Source: Akkermansiaceae bacterium UBA1315 (GTDB taxonomy: Bacteria > Verrucomicrobiota > Verrucomicrobiia > Verrucomicrobiales > Akkermansiaceae). Taken from it: 64,000 bases of DNA. A program made the translations under genes and the position numbers. This document shows, one piece after another, positions 16,165 to 24,131 of this stretch; the first letter of the stretch is position 1; each line of letters opens with the position of its first letter. The notes under the pieces are model-generated. The model worked only from the letters and a program-made list of their open reading frames with translations, was not told the origin of the DNA and made no database searches. Location of the stretch: NCBI GenBank assembly GCA_002307065.1, contig DBTN01000006.1, forward strand, positions 32,487 through 96,486, given 5' to 3'.

Positions 16165-16938
16165 TTAGGGAGCGGCGGGTGCTGGAGCGAGGGTCGCTGT
16201 GTTAACCATCACCTTTGGATCAAGTGGCTCGCCTGGCAAGGCTTTCGCGTGATCGGCGGCGAGTTCGTCCGCAGTGACGGCTTGCCCCGCTTTTGCGCGG
16301 GCAGCGGAGATTTCCAGAGCGGCCGTCGCCATTTCAACGGTCACAATGTCACCGGTGCTATTGCCAAAATTGTTACGGACGTAGGTCATCAAACCGGCCA
16401 GATCTTCCGCGGTCATACCGGCTCCTTGAGCAGGCATCACGCCCGCACCGTAGGTTTTTCCACTACTGGTTGGGCCTTGCAGACCGTTGAGGATGACCAT
16501 GGCGAATCTCTCGGTTTCACCAAGCACCCATTTGGAACCGGCGAGCGACGGGTAGTTCGCACCATCGCCTTTCGCGTCGGCGCCGTGGCAACCATTGCAT
16601 TTGGCGGAATAAATTTTCGAGCCCTTCGCCATGAAGGCAGCGAGCGCTTCTTTTGGAACCGGTCCCGTATCGCCTGCTCCACCGGCGGGGGTGCGGACGT
16701 AATTTTCGCGAAATGTCGAGCTGTAGGCGAAAAGGTTGCCACCGGCTCCGAGGATACTACCGGCGATCAGAAGCGGGACCGCGCAAACAACGAGGACCCA
16801 GAGTGAAACCGGTTCGCGACCGTTATCGGTGATTCTTTTTTCGCGCGCCGTGGCTGCGGCTTCGCGGATGACGCGACCGTGGGCCTCGGTGACGTTCATC
16901 GCGTCCTCAAGATCGGGCTTGTGATTCGGCAAGGACAT
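16165..16938 (-). CDS. Membrane-anchored monoheme cytochrome c
   Basis: 257-residue protein with one N-terminal membrane helix (about residues 45-70), then a periplasmic class I cytochrome domain with CNGCH (Cys114, Cys117, His118) and a likely Met ligand in GVMPAQG. The C-terminal 60 residues are Ala-rich and probably unstructured. It lies between the ccoO-like and coxA genes and may carry electrons from the complex III part of the operon to CuA. It is not a canonical two-heme CcoP, as only one CxxCH is present. Confidence 0.9.
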   Translation of the reverse strand: MSLPNHKPDLEDAMNVTEAHGRVIREAAATAREKRITDNGREPVSLWVLVVCAVPLLIAGSILGAGGNLFAYSSTFRENYVRTPAGGAGDTGPVPKEALAAFMAKGSKIYSAKCNGCHGADAKGDGANYPSLAGSKWVLGETERFAMVILNGLQGPTSSGKTYGAGVMPAQGAGMTAEDLAGLMTYVRNNFGNSTGDIVTVEMATAALEISAARAKAGQAVTADELAADHAKALPGEPLDPKVMVNTATLAPAPAAP

Positions 16939-16972
16939 GGTGTGGGAAAGTTAGCTACTTAAGGGTAAATTT

Positions 16973-17674
16973 TCAGCTGTCGCCGTCTTTTTTGCCAGGG
17001 GCGAAATCCAGTGCGGCAGGGACCGCTTGGTCTTTTTTCAACGAGAGAAGATAGGAAACGAGCGCTTGGACATCGGCACCCGGGACGATCTCGATCGCTC
17101 CCGAATCTTTAAATGCCACCGCTTCGTTCGAAGGATTTCCCTTCACCGGTTGCTCAACGAAGAAATAGCGGAAAGACGGGCAGCCCGAATCGCGGTGCTC
17201 AGGTTTCGCCCGCGGGTTGTAGAGGTATTGATAAAGCCAAGCCTCGGCATCGCCACCTTTGGCGTAGATCGATTCGACACGGCGACCGATATTCGACAAA
17301 TCCGGGCCCATGCGGCTGACACCGATTTGCGCAAATTTTTCGCCGATGAAATCGAACGCGTTGGTTTCGCGGCGGGTATCGCCCCGGTCTTCGTCCGATT
17401 TCAGCCCGCCCCAATCGGCGCGGTAGAGGTCATTTCCGGCATAAGTCGGACGAATGAGCTGTGTGTGGCAAGTATAGCAACCGTTCTCCGCATAAACGCG
17501 GGCACCGTCTGCGATCCGGCCCGTGCGTTTCGGGAAAAAAATCGCCGAGTCAGGTTCTGCAGTCAGCGGGATCGGCTGAAGATCGCGCATTTTGAAGAAC
17601 GGGATGACGACGATGGCCAACCAGGCAACACCGAAGCTTACGCCAAGGCCGAGAATGAAAGTGCGAAGTCTCAT
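16973..17674 (-). CDS. CcoO-like membrane-anchored cytochrome c (cbb3 subunit II family)
   Basis: 233 residues; one N-terminal helix (about 5-27) and a periplasmic monoheme domain with the FixO/CcoO signature YAENGCYTCHTQLIRP (heme Cys66, Cys69, His70) and SRMGPDLSNIG near residue 120 with the likely Met ligand. In a cbb3 oxidase this subunit passes electrons to CcoN. Here its partner gene at 17696 encodes a CcoN homologue that seems to lack the catalytic metal ligands, so the protein probably works as an electron conduit in the ACIII-oxidase assembly. Gap to the ccoN-like gene is 21 bp. Confidence 0.9.
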   Translation of the reverse strand: MRLRTFILGLGVSFGVAWLAIVVIPFFKMRDLQPIPLTAEPDSAIFFPKRTGRIADGARVYAENGCYTCHTQLIRPTYAGNDLYRADWGGLKSDEDRGDTRRETNAFDFIGEKFAQIGVSRMGPDLSNIGRRVESIYAKGGDAEAWLYQYLYNPRAKPEHRDSGCPSFRYFFVEQPVKGNPSNEAVAFKDSGAIEIVPGADVQALVSYLLSLKKDQAVPAALDFAPGKKDGDS

Positions 17675-17695
17675 GATTGAGGGAAATATCTAGGC

Positions 17696-19186
17696 TTAGT
17701 GAGTGGCGGCGGAACTAGGACCGGTCGTATCAATCAATCCGTCGTCAAAGTGATGTTCGCCATGGCCCGAACCGAGAAGCGTCGGGTGGGAACTGCGGCG
17801 GCCCAGACGGAGCCACATAAGCGTAAGGTGAAGGAAGAAGAAAACGTTCGAAAAGAGGATAAAGCACCAAGCGATGGTCGTCGCCACTGCGTAAGGATGG
17901 GCGCGGGTTGCAGCGTTCGCCCACGGTTGTTCCCATTGCTCTTGGCCAACCCCCTGCATCAGACCGCCAAAGAGGGCGACCAAAGCGACGGTGATAATCC
18001 CGTAAACGGAGAAGAAGAAGTGGATTTTGATCAACGTGCTGGAAAGCCACTCCCGCCGGGTGACCCGAGGAACAATGAAATAGACGGCACCGAACATCAC
18101 CAAGCTGAAGAAGCCGTAAAGGGCGAGGATTTCAAAGCCATAACCGGCAAGCGAGAACTGCGTCAGCCGCATCGTCGAACCGGGCAAGTTCAGCAGGAGT
18201 GCGGCAAGGGCCAGCACCAGCAACCCGACAATCCCTGCGATCGTGAAACGAAGCGACGGACTTTGCTCAACGTTTTGCGGAGCAGCGTAGGCGGTACGGA
18301 GAATGTTGATGGCGGCCGTGAAGGCTGGAACAAAGAACAGCGCCGTCGCCGCAGCACCGACATAAGGTAAGAAATAAGGAATCGGCGCACCGGTCAGTTT
18401 TTGCATGCCTGCCCATGGGCCTACGATTGCCAGCGACCAGAAGCCGAGCTTCGCCAGCGCATAGCTGTAAACCGGACGTCCGGTAACTTTCGGGGCAAGA
18501 TAATAGGCGGCACCGAGAGCGACGGGCGTGAAAAACAGGAACATCAAACCGAACTTATACCAGGCGTTGATTCCAGCGGCCATCACTGGGTGACCCGGAA
18601 ACCACCGAAGCAAGGTATTCGCCGTGATGAAAATCCAAGGGAACCAGATCGTCGCAGCGAGCAGATACCATTGGGAGATGTAAACGTAACCTTGTGGCCG
18701 AACGCGGAACTGGATGAACGACCAGATGATGATCACGAAATAAGTCACGATCAGAACCGGCCAGGTGAACGTTGGAAATTCCATCCAAGGCATGCCGCTG
18801 CTGTTTCCGCTGAGAATTCCGATGATTCCCAGAAGCACCGTAAAATTCCAAACGTGCCCAGCGGTCAGAATGGTTCCTGCAGAACGGCATTCTTGACGGG
18901 AGAGACGGGCCATCAGCCAAATGATCACGGCGAATGCGGCCTGGAATCCCCAGCCGTAAATCAACGCGTTGATGTGCGCTGGGAAAACCCGTCCGTAGGT
19001 CAGCCAGCCGCAGCTTGCGAAAAATTCAGGGCTGTGAACTTTCGCCGAGGAAATGATCCCGAGAATGATCGAGACGGCGAGCCAAGCGGCTCCACTTGTC
19101 ATGAAAAACATGACAGGGTGGCGCAACGAGCGATCGATATCGGCGCGGATTTTCGCGTCCTGGAGGTTGGTAGTGAGAGAAGACAT
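17696..19186 (-). CDS. CcoN-like membrane protein lacking heme b3/CuB ligands
   Basis: Homologue of the catalytic subunit of cbb3 oxidase, 496 residues, about 12 helices. Family resemblance is clear: FPAHINALIYGWG (His71, a low-spin heme ligand position), AAYYLAPKVTGRPVYSYALA, FGAVYFIVPRVTRREW and IKIHFFFSVYGI. However, the CuB helix reads AWYKFGLMFLFFTP where CcoN has YGHN; the second site reads WAGMQKLTG where CcoN has AGPHHLHY; and the heme helix reads RLTQFSLAGYGFEIL where CcoN has GHVH. Ligands for CuB, heme b3 and one heme b axial position are therefore missing. Probably a non-catalytic structural subunit; alignment was done by eye. Confidence 0.85.
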   Translation of the reverse strand: MSSLTTNLQDAKIRADIDRSLRHPVMFFMTSGAAWLAVSIILGIISSAKVHSPEFFASCGWLTYGRVFPAHINALIYGWGFQAAFAVIIWLMARLSRQECRSAGTILTAGHVWNFTVLLGIIGILSGNSSGMPWMEFPTFTWPVLIVTYFVIIIWSFIQFRVRPQGYVYISQWYLLAATIWFPWIFITANTLLRWFPGHPVMAAGINAWYKFGLMFLFFTPVALGAAYYLAPKVTGRPVYSYALAKLGFWSLAIVGPWAGMQKLTGAPIPYFLPYVGAAATALFFVPAFTAAINILRTAYAAPQNVEQSPSLRFTIAGIVGLLVLALAALLLNLPGSTMRLTQFSLAGYGFEILALYGFFSLVMFGAVYFIVPRVTRREWLSSTLIKIHFFFSVYGIITVALVALFGGLMQGVGQEQWEQPWANAATRAHPYAVATTIAWCFILFSNVFFFLHLTLMWLRLGRRSSHPTLLGSGHGEHHFDDGLIDTTGPSSAATH

Positions 19187-19215
19187 CGGCTTGGAAAAAT
19201 TTCGGGAGTGAAGTC

Positions 19216-19974
19216 TCAGGGTTTCGTCAGTTCTTCAACCTTGATCTGAGGCTTGCCCACTTCGGAGCGAAGCGCGGCGACTTGTTCCGGCTTCACGGCC
19301 GAAGCCTTGTTGCCGAAACTGTTGCGAATGTAGGTCAGCACACCGGCGATCTGCTCGTCGGTTTGGTAGGCCATCGGAGTCATACCTGCGGGGAAGCTGT
19401 ATTCTTTCCCGGCGACGGTGATCGGACCGACAAGTCCGCGCATTTGAATCAGGATGAGGTTCGAAATTGGACCGGTCACCCATTCGGAGCCAGCAAGCGG
19501 AGGGCCAGCCGGGCCACCTTCGCCATTTTGGCCGTGGCAGGCACCACAAATAAGGAATTGCGCCTTGCCGATTTCCATGACGGCAGGATCGATCGGAGCA
19601 TCTGCATCGGCGGCGGGAGCGTCGATGGCTGAGGTATCGGCGACTGGGGCTTCCGCGAGCTTTTTCGCGGTAGGCGAATTCGGAACAATCTGCTCCGGTT
19701 TTTCAACAGCGACCGGTTTGGAGGCGGCGAGTTGTTTTCCGACGGCAGGGATCACCGCTTCGATTTGCTCTTTGGAGAGAGCGGCGAGTTGAGCCTGATG
19801 GATGGTTTCTTTCGTTTTGTAGCGAGCTACCGCTACGACATCCTCAAGGCTTTCCGCGCCTTTGGTGTTAAAGAGATAGATCGCGCCGAACAGAACGGCG
19901 AAAACAAGAAAGGTGCCCAAACCCCACCAAAAGGCAGTGAATCGGATGAGCGGGGTGTCGCGTGAGGAGTCCAT
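19216..19974 (-). CDS. Membrane-anchored monoheme cytochrome c with long linker
   Basis: 252 residues: N-terminal helix (about 14-35), a long Ala/Pro/Lys-rich linker (about 60-130), and a class I cytochrome c domain with CGACH (Cys143, Cys146, His147) and Met candidates in FPAGMTPMAY. The flexible linker would let the heme domain swing between partners. It lies between actF and the ccoN-like gene, that is, at the junction of the complex III genes and the oxidase genes, which suits an electron shuttle. It resembles the heme domain at 16.2 kb (both end with TYIRN/TYVRN-FGN). Confidence 0.9.
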   Translation of the reverse strand: MDSSRDTPLIRFTAFWWGLGTFLVFAVLFGAIYLFNTKGAESLEDVVAVARYKTKETIHQAQLAALSKEQIEAVIPAVGKQLAASKPVAVEKPEQIVPNSPTAKKLAEAPVADTSAIDAPAADADAPIDPAVMEIGKAQFLICGACHGQNGEGGPAGPPLAGSEWVTGPISNLILIQMRGLVGPITVAGKEYSFPAGMTPMAYQTDEQIAGVLTYIRNSFGNKASAVKPEQVAALRSEVGKPQIKVEELTKP

Positions 19975-20007
19975 TTGAAGAAGAAAAAGTTCGGGAATTT
20001 CCGGAGG

Positions 20008-21315
20008 TCAGTTCGAAACGTTGGCGGATTCGAGAATGCGAGGATCGCGGTTCGGATAAAGCGAGTGCTGGCCGAGAGCACGAAGGAGGAAGAACAAGAA
20101 CCCGGCACCGATGGTGATGAAGGCGAAGATATCTCCCCAGAATGCATGCGGAATCGAGACTTGGATGGGACCAAAGACTTCCGGTTTGATATTTCCAAGC
20201 GAAATACCGCGCTCAGGAATACTGATCAAATAGTGATCCAGCACGTGCATGCAGAGCGTGTAGGCAGCGACGATCGAAAGGTATTTCGGATTTTTCTTCA
20301 ACCATGCTTGGAGGAGGACGATGAAAGGAATCACGAAGTGGCCGAACAGCAGCGCGATGTTGGCGACATTCCAGTTGCCGGTGTTACGGATCAGGAAATA
20401 CGAAGTTTCCTCAGTGATGTTGGCGTACCAGATCAGGAAGTACTGCGAGAAGGTGATGTAGGCCCAGAACGTGGTGAATGCGAAGAGCAGCTTGCCCATG
20501 ATATGGAAATGCTCAGGACCCGTGACGTGTTTGAGATGGCCCTGACTTTTCAGCCAAGTGCAGACCAGGATGATCACCGCCATCGAGTTCAACGCGGTTC
20601 CCGCGAAAAGATACACACCCCACATGGTCGAGAACCATTTATAATCCAGTCCCATCATGAAGTCGAAACCGGTGAAGGTGATGGTCAGAGCGAAAATGAT
20701 CAGCGTGTAGGTCGAGTGAAAACGAGCGCGGAAAAGACGCTTCACGCCTGGATTTGGATCGGTGTCTTGATCGGTCGAAAGTTTGCGCAAACCGACAATC
20801 ACCGCACCGAGGCCGATGGCGTAGAAAAACACGCGGCCATACCAGAACGGCAGGTTCATGAACCAGTGCTTGTTGTAGAGCAGATGATTCACGTGATGAA
20901 GGTGCTCTTTCACATCGCCATGACCGTCACGGTGAATGTTCATCCACTCGTAAAGATACTGCTGAACTTGTGGGAAAAGCAGCGGGATCGCGAACGCCAT
21001 CATCCACGGGAAGGTCGAACCGAGGTTCTCAAATGTCCGCCGGACGGATGTTCCCCAACCCGAGTTGGAGACGTTGTGAAGCAGGGTCCAGAAGCAACCG
21101 CCGATGGACAGGGTCAGGAAAAAGTAAAACGCGAACAGCCAGGAGTAGGCGAAAGAACCGCGGATTTTTTCGGGAGCGAAAAACAACAGGTAAATGCTGA
21201 TGATCGCGCCGATGATTGTGATTCCAAGGGCGATAGTTTTCACCCGCGCGACCTTGGAGGTATCGAGGTGATCGCCGTTGATGGCAATGTCTGCGGATGT
21301 GACGTGGTGGGACAT
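20008..21315 (-). CDS. actF: Alternative complex III subunit ActF
   Basis: Integral membrane subunit related to ActC/NrfD-type proteins, 435 residues, about ten hydrophobic segments. Recognisable parts are SIGGCFWTLLHNVSNSGWGT, FTGFDFMMGLDYKWFSTMWG and AFTTFWAYITFSQYFLIWYAN, all typical of ActF. It takes part in the quinol:cytochrome c reductase core together with ActC. It is the last gene of the actABCDEF block, 18 bp after actE, and is followed by the linker cytochrome c at 19.2 kb. Confidence 0.9.
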   Translation of the reverse strand: MSHHVTSADIAINGDHLDTSKVARVKTIALGITIIGAIISIYLLFFAPEKIRGSFAYSWLFAFYFFLTLSIGGCFWTLLHNVSNSGWGTSVRRTFENLGSTFPWMMAFAIPLLFPQVQQYLYEWMNIHRDGHGDVKEHLHHVNHLLYNKHWFMNLPFWYGRVFFYAIGLGAVIVGLRKLSTDQDTDPNPGVKRLFRARFHSTYTLIIFALTITFTGFDFMMGLDYKWFSTMWGVYLFAGTALNSMAVIILVCTWLKSQGHLKHVTGPEHFHIMGKLLFAFTTFWAYITFSQYFLIWYANITEETSYFLIRNTGNWNVANIALLFGHFVIPFIVLLQAWLKKNPKYLSIVAAYTLCMHVLDHYLISIPERGISLGNIKPEVFGPIQVSIPHAFWGDIFAFITIGAGFLFFLLRALGQHSLYPNRDPRILESANVSN

Positions 21316-21333
21316 CTCTGATTCGGAAAAGGA

Positions 21334-21984
21334 TTATTGAGCCGAAGTTTTGCTTTCGTTTGCGGCTTGGAGAGTTCGGACGTAGGCGATGATCGCCCAC
21401 CGGTCTCTAACAGGAACATTCGCGCCGTAAGGGCCCATTTGGCCTTTACCGTGCGTGATGACTTCAAACATCCGGCCGTCTGGGTAGGTTGCCGATTTGT
21501 AAGGATCACCCAAAAGATTTGCGATACCGGGAACGCCGTATTGGCTGGTAATCCCCTGCCCGTTTCCGGAGGAACCGTGGCACACCGCGCAGTAAATCCC
21601 GAAACGTTCCTGACCGCGTTTGATCAGTTCGTGAGCGTTCTCTTCGGTCAGCGAAAGCTCTTCAGGCATACCGGTTCCGAAATAATCGCCAACGTGACCG
21701 CTGAAATAGTAACCGGTCTGGCCACCGAATTCGTATTCCGGAATGCCGCCGATGACGTTTAGACCCTCTTCGTTAAAGCCGCGCGGTTGGGTTTCGGTGA
21801 CCGGCAGACGACCGCCGTGACCATCCGCGAAAAACGGATCCGGTTTCTGAGCGCGGAGTTTATCCTGCTCATCCATGTCCGGGAAAATCCGGATCGGTGG
21901 CTTGGAAAATTTCTGGCCGCGGAATCCAAAGATTCCAACGACAAGCACCGCGATGATCGCGTAAACAAGGAAGAAGTAGCGCAT
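21334..21984 (-). CDS. actE: Alternative complex III cytochrome c subunit ActE
   Basis: Monoheme cytochrome c of 216 residues with an N-terminal helix (MRYFFLVYAIIAVLVVGIFG) that may be a membrane anchor. The family feature FRGQKFSKPPIRIFPDMDEQ lies just after the helix; heme motif YCAVCHG (Cys132, Cys135, His136), and Met candidates in GKGQMGPYG. It carries electrons from the ActA/ActB side to the downstream acceptor. The actD stop lies 42 bp upstream. Confidence 0.92.
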   Translation of the reverse strand: MRYFFLVYAIIAVLVVGIFGFRGQKFSKPPIRIFPDMDEQDKLRAQKPDPFFADGHGGRLPVTETQPRGFNEEGLNVIGGIPEYEFGGQTGYYFSGHVGDYFGTGMPEELSLTEENAHELIKRGQERFGIYCAVCHGSSGNGQGITSQYGVPGIANLLGDPYKSATYPDGRMFEVITHGKGQMGPYGANVPVRDRWAIIAYVRTLQAANESKTSAQ

Positions 21985-22026
21985 GGAAGGTGGAGAGAAG
22001 TAGTGAAGTGTGCGAGGTCGACCGGT

Positions 22027-22584
22027 TTATTGATCCTCTTCCTCAACGAGTTCGATGTTTGCTCCGCCGATCTCCGAGAGCAGATCGCGGGTGCCGTTAG
22101 GGCTGAACTTGGGATCGCGCGCCTCGATGGCGAGGAAGAACCCGTCATCCGTGGCGCGGTGGAATTGGCGGCTGGCGAAAAGCGGGTGGTTCAGACGCGG
22201 CAGTTGGATCAATGCCAGCAATCCGAACAACACGGTAAAACCGGAGAACAGAATCGTCAGCTCGAACATGATCGGGAAAAACGCCGGCACCGTGAAGATG
22301 TTGGTCGGTTTTGCCTGAACGACCGTCGGGTAAATCACCACCTGAGTCGAATACGCCAGAGCGAATGCGGTGCAGGTACCGGTGATGCCACCGAAAAAGA
22401 CAAACCAAGGAAGAATCGACCGCTTCATTCCCATCGCCGCATCGAGTCCGTGGATCGGGTATGGGGAATAGCAATCCCACTTCCGGAAACCGGCGTCGCG
22501 GATTTTTTCCGCCGCTTTGTAGAGAGCGGAGGCGCTCTTGAACTCGGCCAGGTAGCCGTAAACGCGTTTGCGAGTGGTGCTCAC
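22027..22584 (-). CDS. actD: Alternative complex III subunit ActD (DUF3341)
   Basis: 185-residue membrane subunit of the DUF3341 family. It opens with a soluble ferredoxin-like stretch (YLAEFKSASALYKAAEKIRD) and WDCYSPYPIHGLDAAMG, the family signature, followed by two helices (about 66-90 and 112-135). No cofactor is expected. ActD helps bind the peripheral ActA/B/E part to the membrane core. Located 30 bp after actC and 42 bp before actE. Confidence 0.93.
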   Translation of the reverse strand: MSTTRKRVYGYLAEFKSASALYKAAEKIRDAGFRKWDCYSPYPIHGLDAAMGMKRSILPWFVFFGGITGTCTAFALAYSTQVVIYPTVVQAKPTNIFTVPAFFPIMFELTILFSGFTVLFGLLALIQLPRLNHPLFASRQFHRATDDGFFLAIEARDPKFSPNGTRDLLSEIGGANIELVEEEDQ

Positions 22585-22613
22585 GTGATGGGAAGTTATC
22601 GGTTAGAAGGAGA

Positions 22614-24089
22614 TTATTTGGTGGATGCCAACTCGTGCTGGTAAGCAGGAATCGAAGTCGTGCCGTGATCGGGATGATCGTGATGGTCGTCGAAATGCGG
22701 GTCGGACTCAGGAAGCGTCCATTTCACTTCAGCAATGTTGATGCAAGGCAGGAAGCGAAGGAAAAGAAGGAACAATGCCAGGAACATGCCGATCGTTCCC
22801 ACGAAGGTCATCATTTCCACACCCGATGGGCTGTAGGTTTTCCAGTCACCCGGAAGGAACATCCGAGCGAGGGTGGTGCAGATGATGACAAATCGCTCGA
22901 ACCACATGCCGACGTTCACGCACATCGCCACCGCCATGATGACCCAAAGGTTTTCACGGCATGCTTTGAACCAGAAAATCTGGGGCGAAAGCACGTTCAG
23001 CGACATCATCGCGGCGTAGGCCCACCAATACGGACCGGCGATCCGGAACTTGAAGGCATCCATTTCGTAAATCGAACCGGAGTAAAACGCGACGAACAGC
23101 TCCATCAGGTAGGCGTAACCAACGATCGTGCCGGTCAGCAGGATGATTTTCGCCATGTTGTCGATGTGCTTCATCGTGATCATGTCCTGCAGACCGTAGA
23201 TAAAACGGGCTGGAATCATGATCGTCAGCACCATCGCGAAACCACCGAAAATCGCACCCGCAACGAAGTAAGGCGGGAAAATCGTGGTGTGCCAGCCAGG
23301 AACCACCGACGTCGCAAAGTCGAACGAAACGACCGAGTGAACCGAAAGCACCAGCGGAGTGGAAAGCGCGGCCAAGAGGAGATACGCCATTTCGTAGTGG
23401 CTCCACTGACGGTTGCCGCCGCGCCAGCCCATCGAAAAGATACCGTAGAGCATTTTCCGGAGACCTGGCTTGCAGCGGTCACGGATCGTTGCGAGATCGG
23501 GAACCATGCCGAGATACCAGAAGATCAAAGAAATCGTGAAATACGTCGAGACGGCGAACACGTCCCACAACAGCGGCGACTTGAAGTTTTGCCAGATGCC
23601 GTTGGCATTCGGAATCGGAGCGAGGAACCAAGCGAACCAAACCCGTCCAATGTGGAAAGCCGGGAAAATACCAGCGCAGCACACCGCGAAAATCGTCATC
23701 GCTTCCGCCGCGCGGTTGATGGACGTCCGCCAGTTCTGTCGTGTCAGGAAAAGCACCGCTGAAATCAAGGTTCCGGCGTGGCCGATACCGATCCAGAAAA
23801 CGAAGTTGGTAATATCCCAGCCCCAGAACACCCGGTTGGTCATCCCCCAAACGCCGACACCGGTCGAAACGAGATAGGTCAAGCCACCGCCGACACCGAT
23901 CAGGGCGATCAGCGCGGATGGAATGAAAAGCAACCACCACAAAAGCGGCTGTTTGTTTTCAACGACGCTGCAAATCCGGTCGGTGATCCAGTGATAGGAA
24001 CGTCCGTTGAGGATCAGCTTTTCGCGCTCGAGCACCGGGAGTTTCGGTCCCGTGTGCGTCTCCGGAGCGTTCTGGATGGTGGAAGCCAT
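22614..24089 (-). CDS. actC: Alternative complex III quinol-oxidising membrane subunit ActC
   Basis: NrfD/PsrC-type membrane subunit of 491 residues with about ten helices, expected to hold the quinol-binding site. Characteristic blocks: VFWGWDITNFVFWIGIGHAG, SVVSFDFATSVVPGWHTTIF, PPYFVAGAIFGGFAMVL and VNVGMWFERFVIICTTL. The C-terminal tail is His/Asp-rich (DPHFDDHHDHPDHGT). It follows actB by 42 bp. Confidence 0.95.
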   Translation of the reverse strand: MASTIQNAPETHTGPKLPVLEREKLILNGRSYHWITDRICSVVENKQPLLWWLLFIPSALIALIGVGGGLTYLVSTGVGVWGMTNRVFWGWDITNFVFWIGIGHAGTLISAVLFLTRQNWRTSINRAAEAMTIFAVCCAGIFPAFHIGRVWFAWFLAPIPNANGIWQNFKSPLLWDVFAVSTYFTISLIFWYLGMVPDLATIRDRCKPGLRKMLYGIFSMGWRGGNRQWSHYEMAYLLLAALSTPLVLSVHSVVSFDFATSVVPGWHTTIFPPYFVAGAIFGGFAMVLTIMIPARFIYGLQDMITMKHIDNMAKIILLTGTIVGYAYLMELFVAFYSGSIYEMDAFKFRIAGPYWWAYAAMMSLNVLSPQIFWFKACRENLWVIMAVAMCVNVGMWFERFVIICTTLARMFLPGDWKTYSPSGVEMMTFVGTIGMFLALFLLFLRFLPCINIAEVKWTLPESDPHFDDHHDHPDHGTTSIPAYQHELASTK

Positions 24090-24131
24090 GAGTGGTGAGA
24101 TACTGAGTTAAAAATGATTTTTAAAAAACGA

